DNA of 64,000 nt from positions 930,001 to 994,000 of the forward strand of contig NZ_CP193934.1 of NCBI RefSeq assembly GCF_050859505.1. The letters run 5' to 3'. Source of the DNA: Marinirhabdus sp050859505. GTDB lineage: Bacteria; Bacteroidota; Bacteroidia; Flavobacteriales; Flavobacteriaceae. The notes under the pieces are model-generated. The model was given only the letters and a program-made list of their open reading frames with translations. It was not told the origin of the DNA and made no database searches. Positions 42,487 to 50,675 of this stretch are shown here, piece after piece. Each line of letters starts with the position of its first letter. Positions within the stretch are counted from its first letter, which is position 1. The translations under genes were made by a program, and so were the position numbers.

Positions 42487-44154
42487 TTACATTTTAGACG
42501 CCATAATTAAAGCGTTATACAAATTCACCATTTTTCCAGATTTTGAAATATTCTGAAAAGAATCGGTATTAGAAGCGTCTCCTCCTAATACAACGGTAGC
42601 TGTTGAAGCCAACCCACTGTCCATAATTACTTTCTTTACCTGTGAAGCGGTAAGATTAGGATACATAGAACGGATTACTGCTGCAACACCTGCAACTGCC
42701 GGAGCCGCCATAGAAGTTCCCTGAAGGTATTCGTATGTATTTAAGGGTGTTGTTGACCAGATTTTTACTCCTGGGGCAAAAACGTCGATGTTTGTTTTTC
42801 CGTAGTTTGAAAAATTAGCAATCATTTCGCCACCGTATTTTAAATTTAAAGCTCCAACGGTTAATACGTTGTTAGCGTATTCTATACCTGTTTTTGTTTG
42901 ATCGTTAGGATATACAATGTTTTCGTCAAGGTTTAATCCTTCGTTTCCTGCAGCGTTTACAATTAATACGTCTCTACTTTCAGCATATTTAATAGCTTCT
43001 ATTACCCATTCTGGATGTGTAGAATAGTATTTTCCAAAGCTAGTATTTAACACTTTTGCCCCATTGTCTGTAGCATATCTAATTGCGTTTGCAATGTCTT
43101 TATCATACTCATCCCCATCTGGTACTGCACGTACCACCATGATTTTTACGTTGTTTGCTACACCATTCATTCCAATACCGTTATTACGCTCTGCCGCAAT
43201 AATTCCGGCTACGTGGGTACCGTGCTTTGCATCTGCTTCTTTTGGATCTGGACCGTCAACATCGTTATTTCCATAGAATTTCGTTGAATTATCATCTGGG
43301 TTGTCTCCCAACATTTCTTTTCTGAAATCTTTATCCAAATTAAAATGTGTGTCTAGCCTTCCACCAAAGTACTCAATACCGCCTTCCAATTCTTTAATTA
43401 CCTCTGGAACACTATCGCCAAAATTCAACATTTGAGTTAACATTGGGATTTGTTGCTGCTCTGCGGGTGTAGGGTTGCTTATTCCAGCAAGGTCTTCTTT
43501 TGAGTAATCTGCTTTACCAAATTTTGTCGTCATAGCAGCATGAGCGGGCTTTACTTGCTCCAAAATCCCCATGTACTGTGTAGTTTGTGCTGTGGCCTGT
43601 TGTTTTTCTTTTTCATACTCGGCCATTGCTTTTTTGTAAAGATCGTATTCCGAACGGTCTGCAGCACTTATGGAAGCTTCAGTTTTACCGTCGTATTTAG
43701 GCTTTAGCTTTTTTAGAATCCTTACGTATTCCATGTTTTCGGCAACAATATTTCCGAGGAAATTCCAACCGTGTATATCATCTATATACCCATTGTTGTC
43801 ATCATCTTTTCCGTTATTAGGAATTTCTCCTTCATTGGTCCAGATAACATTTTTAAGATCTTCGTGTTCAACATCTATCCCACTATCTATTACACCTACG
43901 ATTACCGTTTGCCCTTTTTGTTTTTTTATAATTTCGGCATATGCTTTGTCAACGCTCATGCCGGGAATGGTATCCATCACCAAATCTTTAGCACCCCAAT
44001 TTTTATTTTGGGCATCCGTTAAAGGAGTGGTTTTAAGAGGTGTTTGATCAATATTTCCAATAGGAGTGGAAACAATAGGCGCTACCGCACCACCACAACT
44101 TACTAACAAGGCCGCTCCAGAGAGGGCAAAAAGAGAAGATTTTAAAATATTCAT
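42487..44154 (-). CDS. S8 family serine peptidase lipoprotein (subtilisin-like)
   Basis: 555 residues from ATG 44154. The lipobox SLFALSGAALLVSC ends at Cys20, so it is a lipoprotein in the envelope. The subtilase triad is visible: D90 (VIVGVIDSGIDVEHED), H311 (KHGTHVAGI) and S481 (QGTSMAAPAVAG), with the oxyanion Asn in NAAGNEG. The stretch between Asp and His is about 220 residues, roughly 180 longer than in typical subtilisins, and is rich in Lys, Glu and Gln. An ATG at 44181 lies inside the upstream MBL gene and is less likely. The start lies 10 bases after that gene's stop, suggesting one transcript. Confidence 0.92.
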   Translation of the reverse strand: MNILKSSLFALSGAALLVSCGGAVAPIVSTPIGNIDQTPLKTTPLTDAQNKNWGAKDLVMDTIPGMSVDKAYAEIIKKQKGQTVIVGVIDSGIDVEHEDLKNVIWTNEGEIPNNGKDDDNNGYIDDIHGWNFLGNIVAENMEYVRILKKLKPKYDGKTEASISAADRSEYDLYKKAMAEYEKEKQQATAQTTQYMGILEQVKPAHAAMTTKFGKADYSKEDLAGISNPTPAEQQQIPMLTQMLNFGDSVPEVIKELEGGIEYFGGRLDTHFNLDKDFRKEMLGDNPDDNSTKFYGNNDVDGPDPKEADAKHGTHVAGIIAAERNNGIGMNGVANNVKIMVVRAVPDGDEYDKDIANAIRYATDNGAKVLNTSFGKYYSTHPEWVIEAIKYAESRDVLIVNAAGNEGLNLDENIVYPNDQTKTGIEYANNVLTVGALNLKYGGEMIANFSNYGKTNIDVFAPGVKIWSTTPLNTYEYLQGTSMAAPAVAGVAAVIRSMYPNLTASQVKKVIMDSGLASTATVVLGGDASNTDSFQNISKSGKMVNLYNALIMASKM

Positions 44155-44164
44155 TCGTTTAAGT

Positions 44165-45025
44165 TTAATTAAAAAGTTCATTAAAAGTATAAGTCTGATT
44201 CAGGCGAACACCTTTCTCAGTATGTTTTACGGTAATTATTTGATTGTGAGCATCGTGCTCTAACCACAGATAAAAGTTATTATCTGCGGCTGTGTTCAAG
44301 AATTTTTCTTTTTCAGGCATGGTTAACAGCGGCCTAGTGTCGTACCCCATCACAAAAGGAAGTGGTAAATGACCAGCAGTTGGTAACAAATCTGCCATAA
44401 AGACCACAGTCTTGTCCTGATATTTTATATGCGGAATCATTTGCTTATCGGTATGCCCATCTGCAAAGAAAATGCCGAAGTCTAATGCAGAATTTTCAGA
44501 AAAATCGGATGTAGGTTTCTCCACAAAATGCAATTGCCCACTTTCCTGCATAGGCATAATATTCTCGGTTAAAAACGAAGCCTTTTCACGACGGTTAGGC
44601 TTGGTTGCCCATTCCCAATGGTCTTTATTACTCCAGAATTTAGCATTTTTAAAAGCAGGCTCGTAACCCGTTTGGTCTTTTTTCCTTTGTACACTACCGC
44701 CACAGTGGTCGAAATGTAAATGTGTCATAAACACATCGGTAATATCGTCTCTATGGAAACCATGCTTTTTAAGCGATTTGTCAATACTGTGATCTCCCCA
44801 GGGGAAGTAGTATCCAAAAAACTTATCAGATTGCTTGTTGCCCATTCCGGTATCAATCAACGTAAGTCTGTCACCGTTTTCTATGAGCATGCATCGCGCG
44901 GCAATATCTATCATATTATTACTGTCTGCCGGGTTTGTTCGCATCCAAAGAGATTTGGGAACAACGCCAAACATAGCGCCACCATCCAACTTAAAGTTTC
45001 CAGCTTCGATAGGGTAGATTTTCAT
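44165..45025 (-). CDS. MBL-fold metallo-hydrolase
   Basis: 286 residues. The zinc-binding motif is FMTHLHFDHCGG (HxHxDH), with later metal positions in FADGHTDKQMIPH and the C-terminal LEHDAH. No export signal, so probably cytoplasmic. The layout fits the broad group of quorum-lactonase- and glyoxalase-II-like hydrolases (AHL lactonase/MBL branch), but the substrate cannot be told. It lies 10 bases upstream of the S8 peptidase gene and is likely cotranscribed. Confidence 0.88.
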   Translation of the reverse strand: MKIYPIEAGNFKLDGGAMFGVVPKSLWMRTNPADSNNMIDIAARCMLIENGDRLTLIDTGMGNKQSDKFFGYYFPWGDHSIDKSLKKHGFHRDDITDVFMTHLHFDHCGGSVQRKKDQTGYEPAFKNAKFWSNKDHWEWATKPNRREKASFLTENIMPMQESGQLHFVEKPTSDFSENSALDFGIFFADGHTDKQMIPHIKYQDKTVVFMADLLPTAGHLPLPFVMGYDTRPLLTMPEKEKFLNTAADNNFYLWLEHDAHNQIITVKHTEKGVRLNQTYTFNELFN

Positions 45026-45079
45026 AGGTGACGCAAATTACAAAAAGGCACGCTAATGGTTGTGGTTGTTAAGATTTTA

Positions 45080-47305
45080 TTAAGAGAGCGATTTTTCTAT
45101 CTTATTTCCAGTAGCCACGACTCCCCGTAACCGTTTTCCAAAATCGTACAATGCTTTAATCTCCTTTACCCCAGCCACACGCTCTTTGCTAAAAACTAAA
45201 AGAGAATTGCCGTTAGATTCTACATGGTAATAAGGATTACTTTCAAAAAAATGAACTAAATTATCATCAAAAAACTCTTGGATAACAGTAGTATTTTCTC
45301 CCAACAAGTAAAAACGGTTGTTGAAATCGCGATGGTTTTCTATAGGAATATCTTTAAAACCGGCAAAAGCATATACTTTTTCTAAAAAACCTTCCCGATC
45401 CAAAGTGAATTCTGGGATTTCGTGATTTAATTCAATGTGAAGCATGGTAGTACGCACATTTTCCTTTGCAATAAATTCACCTTCAGAATAATTAATATCG
45501 AACAACTTGAAGGTTTTTTCTTTATTGAATATTCGGTTATAAATACTTTCAACCTTTTTTGAGGTAAAAAAATGAAACCTATCTAGAAAATGAAAGTCTT
45601 GAGCTTGCTGGGCTTCATAGTGCATGTTGTAATCATCGGCAATTTCCTGGAGCGTGGTTTGTCTTTTGGTCAAGTTTTTTTGAAGCAACCCAAAGCCAGG
45701 AATTAATCTTCGCAACGCAAATGGATGTTGGCTATCTGCGCCGTGGAGGTCTAAACCAATAACCTCAAAATGACCGCCTCGTTTTAGAAAGAGATCTTGA
45801 TACCCACTTAGATTGTCCATCACGGTGTGGTCCACAAATTCGCATAGAGAGAAATCTACTACTACGTCTTCGGTTTCGGGAATGGCGTCTAATTTTTGTT
45901 TCAGTTTATGATAATTCAAAAAGCTACAAAAGTGCTTTACGCTTACATAATAATCGTTGCGGGTTCCAGATTCTTTGTACATTAATACATTCGGCTTTAA
46001 AATATTCCGAAGAAAGAGCGAAATGCTTTTATTTACTAAAACGTGAATGATAAATGTGACTAAAACCCCGGCTAAAATTCCTGTAATTAAATCCACAAAG
46101 AGCGTTACTATAAGCGTTGTAAAGAAAATAAGCAGCTGTTCTTTTCCTACTGAAAATATCCTTCGGACCAATTTGGGTGACGCCAATTTATATCCCGTAT
46201 ACACTAAAATTGCCATAAGTGCTGGTAACGGAATGCGTGTTAACTGCGTTGAAAATAAAAGAATGAAAATAACTAAAAACACAGCGTGCACAAAGTTAGA
46301 GGAGCGGTTTGTGCCTCCATTATTTACATTTACAGAGCTTCTTGCAATTACGGTAACTACATTTATACCACCTAAAAAACCACTTCCAATGGTCGCAAAA
46401 CCAAGCGCCTTTAAATCCCGGTTTGCGTTGCTCCGTCTTTTTTGTGGATCTAGTTTGTCCACTGCTTTTATACTCAACAAAGACTCAATACTGGCAATAA
46501 GCGTTATGGAAAAAACACTTACCCAAAAAGGAAACCCTCCAATAAAGCCAAAGTTTGGCGTAGGGAGTTGTGATACAATTTCTTGTGCAGAAGGGATGCC
46601 AGAAAGCATATATTTTTCCGAAATAGGATTAGGATCCTGCACAACGAGCTCAAAGTAATAACTAAATGCAATAGAAAGCAGTACAATCCACATAGGGGCG
46701 GGGATTAATTGAAGGTATTTGTTTCTAATACGAGGGTAAAAAGCCATGATCGCTAATGCTAAAATACCAGCCAAAGCCGCATAGATAAGCCCTATATTTT
46801 CATAGTGAATCACGCCAATAACAGTCTTGGGAATTGCTAGCAAATAATCCAAACTACGGTCTAAGGAAAGTTTATTTGCTAACATAATATGAAACTGTTT
46901 CCCCAAAATGATGAGTCCAATAGCAGCTAGCATTCCTTGAATGGCAGAGGATGGAAAGAAATCTGCCAATTTACCCATTCGTAAAAATCCCAAAAGGAGT
47001 ATGAATATACCAGAACAAACAATGGCTGCATACGTAGCTTCAAGCCCTAGTGTGGTTACAGCAACTAAAAGAACTCCTACCATACCATTTCCGGGACCTG
47101 TAATAGTTACGTGGCTCCCTCCCAAAAAGGAAACCATAACCCCTCCAACTACCGCTGTAATAATACCAGCTATGGGAGGAATCTCACTTGCCATAGCCAA
47201 TCCCAACCCTAATGGCAACGCTATAAGGCTCACCACAAATCCCGAAAATATATTCTTTGGAAGTGACTTAAAAAAGTCTTTTGCGGTATGTTTTTTTCGT
47301 GTCAT
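45080..47305 (-). CDS. SulP family inorganic anion transporter with STAS domain and long C-terminal extension
   Basis: 741 residues. The N-terminal 400 residues are hydrophobic, with the SulP signature near SEIPPIAGIITAVVGGVMVSFLGGSHVTITGPGNGM. A STAS domain follows (VVVDFSLCEFVDHTVMDNLSGYQDLFLKRGG). Some 214 residues then follow that are not part of standard SulP proteins, including FYLLGENTTVIQEFFDDNLVHFF and YYHVESNGNSLLVF. SulP proteins move sulfate or bicarbonate, usually with Na+ or H+. Its start overlaps the Usp gene end by 4 bases (ATGA). Marine Bacteroidota often use SulP for bicarbonate, an inference for this gene. Confidence 0.92.
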   Translation of the reverse strand: MTRKKHTAKDFFKSLPKNIFSGFVVSLIALPLGLGLAMASEIPPIAGIITAVVGGVMVSFLGGSHVTITGPGNGMVGVLLVAVTTLGLEATYAAIVCSGIFILLLGFLRMGKLADFFPSSAIQGMLAAIGLIILGKQFHIMLANKLSLDRSLDYLLAIPKTVIGVIHYENIGLIYAALAGILALAIMAFYPRIRNKYLQLIPAPMWIVLLSIAFSYYFELVVQDPNPISEKYMLSGIPSAQEIVSQLPTPNFGFIGGFPFWVSVFSITLIASIESLLSIKAVDKLDPQKRRSNANRDLKALGFATIGSGFLGGINVVTVIARSSVNVNNGGTNRSSNFVHAVFLVIFILLFSTQLTRIPLPALMAILVYTGYKLASPKLVRRIFSVGKEQLLIFFTTLIVTLFVDLITGILAGVLVTFIIHVLVNKSISLFLRNILKPNVLMYKESGTRNDYYVSVKHFCSFLNYHKLKQKLDAIPETEDVVVDFSLCEFVDHTVMDNLSGYQDLFLKRGGHFEVIGLDLHGADSQHPFALRRLIPGFGLLQKNLTKRQTTLQEIADDYNMHYEAQQAQDFHFLDRFHFFTSKKVESIYNRIFNKEKTFKLFDINYSEGEFIAKENVRTTMLHIELNHEIPEFTLDREGFLEKVYAFAGFKDIPIENHRDFNNRFYLLGENTTVIQEFFDDNLVHFFESNPYYHVESNGNSLLVFSKERVAGVKEIKALYDFGKRLRGVVATGNKIEKSLS

Positions 47306-48150
47306 TGAATAATTAGCACGTCTGTTGGGAGTTCTGTTAAAATATGTTCAATATCGTGGGGAAACAATCTATCTATAAAACCAGATTTATTTGGACCGTT
47401 CATAACGAGCAAATCGGCGCGCGCAACTTTTGCAAAATGCCCGATGGAATATCCACGTTTCCCGAAAATAGGCTGCGTGCGTATCGTGAGATCTTTTTTA
47501 TGTTTTTCAGGAATGGTACTTATTATATTTTTAATTCGTGAATCTTCTTGGCGACGTAATTTTTCTTTTTTGAGAGTAGCAAGACGGAGTGATTTATCAT
47601 CGTTTATGCTTATAGCCACTTCTTGTTGCGTAATTTCTTCTACTATTGTAAGTTGTTCTGCCTGTAAGGCATTGGCTACAAAAAAAGCCGCTTTAATGGC
47701 TTGCTCTGTTTTTTTATCCTTAAGCCCGTTTACTACAATATGCTTGCATTTTATTCTTTTTATAGATGGATTAATGAGTAACAATACAGAACATTTTGCG
47801 CTACGGGTGATTTTTCTGGCAATGGAGCCTACGTAGTATTTAAAAAAGTTCTCACGCTGTAAAGCACCTAAAATAAGAAGGTTTATCTTTTTGTCATTCA
47901 CAGACTTTAAAATAGAAGCTACAGGCTCGCCAGGTGCGTAAACAATATCTATCGTTAGTCCATCAATAAAGAAAGGAGCTAATATTTCTTGAAATTTATT
48001 TGTTTTTTCTTCGGAAGCAACTCCCACGTGAATGAGGATAAGCTTGCTATCAAAAAGCATAGACAACCTGGCCGCTTCGTAAAGATTAGCTTTTAGGTTT
48101 GGGGAAAAGGTTACACCAATTCCAATGGATGAAAAATAGGGGAGGTTCAA
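47302..48150 (-). CDS. Tandem universal stress protein (UspA superfamily)
   Basis: 282 residues forming two Usp-fold halves: the first from IGVTFSPNLKANLYEAARLSMLFDSKLILIHV to VLLLINP, the second from HIVVNGLKDKKTEQAIKAAFFVANAL to PTDVLIIQ. The nucleotide-loop pattern of ATP-binding Usp proteins (GxxGS/T) appears in the first half as YYVGSIARKITRSAKCSVLLL. It ends overlapping the SulP start by 4 bases, so it is likely coregulated with and possibly controls the transporter. Divergent from the antiporter gene. Confidence 0.88.
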   Translation of the reverse strand: MNLPYFSSIGIGVTFSPNLKANLYEAARLSMLFDSKLILIHVGVASEEKTNKFQEILAPFFIDGLTIDIVYAPGEPVASILKSVNDKKINLLILGALQRENFFKYYVGSIARKITRSAKCSVLLLINPSIKRIKCKHIVVNGLKDKKTEQAIKAAFFVANALQAEQLTIVEEITQQEVAISINDDKSLRLATLKKEKLRRQEDSRIKNIISTIPEKHKKDLTIRTQPIFGKRGYSIGHFAKVARADLLVMNGPNKSGFIDRLFPHDIEHILTELPTDVLIIQ

Positions 48151-48324
48151 GGTTTTTTAAAAAACTTTAGGGCGAAAAGATACCATTTTCTAATCTATGA
48201 GCCACAGGAAATATGGAAAGTCCAAGATATCTTGTTGTAGTAAGGCTACTAATATTTTATTAAATATTTCGGCAGGTTGCAGTATCTTTATATTTTCACA
48301 TCCTAATTAACCAATATTGTATCT

Positions 48325-50250
48325 ATGTTAGAACTGGCCGGAATTATCATTTTAGGAATTTTTGCCCAATGGGTTGCATGGAAAATGAAAATTCCAGCCA
48401 TTTTACCTCTAATTCTAATAGGACTTTTTGTTGGGCCAATTTCAACACTCATCTCAGAAGACGGCACGCAATGGATTCAACCAATCTGGAATACAGAAAA
48501 AGGCTTTTTCCCTGGTGAAAGCTTGTTTTACTTTGTTTCTCTTGCTATTGGAATTATTCTTTTTGAAGGCGGACTCACCCTGAAGTTGGGCGAAGTAAAA
48601 AAAGTTGGGGGCGTTATTGGGAAGCTTATTAGTTTGGGATCTGTCATCACTTTTTTTGGAGCGGGGGTTACTGCACACTATGCATTTGGGTTAAGCTGGA
48701 AAATTTCATTTCTATTTGCTGCCTTGGTAATTGTAACAGGGCCAACAGTAATAACACCTATTTTACGAAACATTCCGCTAAAAAAAGATGTTTCTGCGGT
48801 TTTAAAATGGGAAGGTATTTTAATTGATCCCATTGGTGCTTTGGTGGCAGTATTGGTATTTGGTTTTATTACCGTAAATATTCCACCAGAAGATTTTGTA
48901 GCAGAAATAGGAGCCGCTACAGACAATCACAGTAGCGGAAGCTCCTATACCAAGCACGCTTTGTTAGAATTTGGTAAAATTATAGTAATTGGCTTTGCCT
49001 TTGGACTCGCAGGAGGATTTGCAATGTATCAGGCTGTAAAAAGAAAAGTGATTCCGCATTACTTATTGAACGTTGCCTCCTTATCTATGGTGCTTTTAAT
49101 TTTTGTTTTAAGCGATTTGTTTGCTCATGAAAGTGGGTTATTAGCCGTAGTCGTTATGGGGATGTATTTAGGAAATACAGATTTACCCAACCTTAAAGAG
49201 CTACTTTATTTTAAAGAATCGTTAAGCGTCTTGCTTATTTCCATACTTTTCATTTTACTGGCAGCAAACATAAGTATAGACGATTTAATGCTTATTTACA
49301 ACTGGAAAACAGCAGTGCTTTTTGCTGTGATAATCTTTATTGTAAGGCCCATAGGCGTTTTCCTGAGTACCTGGGGGTCTAATCTCAAAACCAACGAAAA
49401 ATTATTTATAAGCTGGGTAGGGCCTCGCGGTATTGTAGCCGCAGGTATTGCGTCGCTTTTTGGAACAAAACTAGTAGAACTAGGAGTTCCTGGAGCTGAA
49501 TATATTACACCTTTGGTTTTTGGACTGGTTTTGGTAACTGTTTTATTAAATGCGACTACTGCTCGTTTGGTTGCAAGATTATTGGGTGTGTTCCTTAAAA
49601 AATCTGAAGGAATTATGATTGTGGGTGGCTCAAGAGTTTCAAGATTAATTGCTACCTATCTTCAAAAAAATAATCGTCACGTAGTGTTAGTGGATTCTAA
49701 CCGAACCAACGTTCAAAAAGCAAAAGAATTAGGGATTGATGCCATAAATGCCAACATTTATAGTGACGACCTTACCGATAATATTGAATTGAGCGATGTA
49801 GGATATTTACTTGCAATGACGGGTAATGATGAAATTAACCGCCAGGCTATGAGCCGTTTTGGAAAGCAATTTGGCGAAAATGGAACGTTTAGACTAATGA
49901 CTTCTGAAGAATTACTGAACAAAAAAGATTTTGATCAAGATGATGTGTTCAGTAACACCCACGACTATATTCGTTTTACCGAAGTAGCTCGCGATTATCC
50001 TTCTATCCAAGAAATCGAAGTAGACGATCACGCCAAATTCTTGAAGGTGCTGGAGACCATCCGTGATAACCGTGAAGCTATTCCGTTGTTTATTAAAGAT
50101 GGAGATGGACGCCTACAACTTATAGACACTTTATCCGAATATGAAATTGAACATGGGAGTGTTATTGCTTACCTCGGAAAACCAATAGATTTTGAAGATG
50201 TTGTAGTGGCAACTCAAGATGATGCCCCTCCAGCTGAGGACCCTGCTTAA
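48325..50250 (+). CDS. Cation:proton antiporter (CPA1/NhaP-type) with TrkA_N domain
   Basis: 641 residues. About twelve membrane helices cover residues 1-420 and carry LFEGGLTLKLGEVKKVGGVIGKL and the antiporter motif ALVIVTGPTVITPILR. An NAD-binding TrkA_N (RCK) domain follows from about residue 425 (GIMIVGGSRVSRLIATYLQKNNRHVVLVDSN), then a TrkA_C-like end. It exchanges Na+ or K+ for H+, with the RCK part sensing nucleotides. It is divergent from the Usp-SulP operon, which suggests a joint role in ion and pH balance. Confidence 0.9.
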   Translation: MLELAGIIILGIFAQWVAWKMKIPAILPLILIGLFVGPISTLISEDGTQWIQPIWNTEKGFFPGESLFYFVSLAIGIILFEGGLTLKLGEVKKVGGVIGKLISLGSVITFFGAGVTAHYAFGLSWKISFLFAALVIVTGPTVITPILRNIPLKKDVSAVLKWEGILIDPIGALVAVLVFGFITVNIPPEDFVAEIGAATDNHSSGSSYTKHALLEFGKIIVIGFAFGLAGGFAMYQAVKRKVIPHYLLNVASLSMVLLIFVLSDLFAHESGLLAVVVMGMYLGNTDLPNLKELLYFKESLSVLLISILFILLAANISIDDLMLIYNWKTAVLFAVIIFIVRPIGVFLSTWGSNLKTNEKLFISWVGPRGIVAAGIASLFGTKLVELGVPGAEYITPLVFGLVLVTVLLNATTARLVARLLGVFLKKSEGIMIVGGSRVSRLIATYLQKNNRHVVLVDSNRTNVQKAKELGIDAINANIYSDDLTDNIELSDVGYLLAMTGNDEINRQAMSRFGKQFGENGTFRLMTSEELLNKKDFDQDDVFSNTHDYIRFTEVARDYPSIQEIEVDDHAKFLKVLETIRDNREAIPLFIKDGDGRLQLIDTLSEYEIEHGSVIAYLGKPIDFEDVVVATQDDAPPAEDPA

Positions 50251-50295
50251 AATAATATGAAATCGTTTCCGTTCTAAGTAGGAAACTTCAGCCAA

Positions 50296-50517
50296 ATGAA
50301 AAAAATCTCTCTTCTTTTATTTTTTGTAACCGCACTACTTTCTTGTGGCGACGACGACGAACGAACATGTCGTTTTTGCAGCAGCGATCAAACTCCAGAG
50401 TTTGAAATATGCCGCGAACCTAATGGCAATGCTTCTGTTAATGGTGAAGACACTGGCACAAACTATCAGGCTTATTTAGACGACTTAGTAGTCGCTGGAG
50501 CTAATTGTGGAGGGTAA
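50296..50517 (+). CDS. Small cysteine-rich lipoprotein, hypothetical
   Basis: 73 residues. The lipoprotein signal MKKISLLLFFVTALLSC is followed by GDDDE, an acidic sorting-type tail common for surface lipoproteins in Bacteroidota, then a CRFCSS motif and further cysteines (C39-type and C71-type positions). The rest is polar with no recognised family. It lies 45 bases downstream of the antiporter gene and is followed by a terminator, so it may be the last gene of that transcript. Confidence 0.75.
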   Translation: MKKISLLLFFVTALLSCGDDDERTCRFCSSDQTPEFEICREPNGNASVNGEDTGTNYQAYLDDLVVAGANCGG

Positions 50518-50537
50518 TATCAAAAAGCTAAAAAAGA

Positions 50538-50574
50538 ACCTGTAAAGTATCTAAAACTTCACAGGTCTTTGTTT
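50538..50574 (+). terminator. Rho-independent terminator after the small lipoprotein gene
   Basis: An 11-position stem with one A-C mismatch (arms 50538-50548 and 50556-50566), a 7-base loop and a T-rich tail CTTTGTTT. Confidence 0.75.
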
Positions 50575-50675
50575 AATAGTAATTATTAATGAATCTTTAT
50601 TTTACTTTGGAATTTCAGACAACAGAGTGAGTTTTATTAAAAGCCATAAGCTTTTTATTAAAATTTGTACCGAAG

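Noticed and set aside
46047..46658. A 203-codon open frame opposite the SulP gene
   Set aside because: Antisense to conserved membrane helices; explained by codon bias of the real gene.
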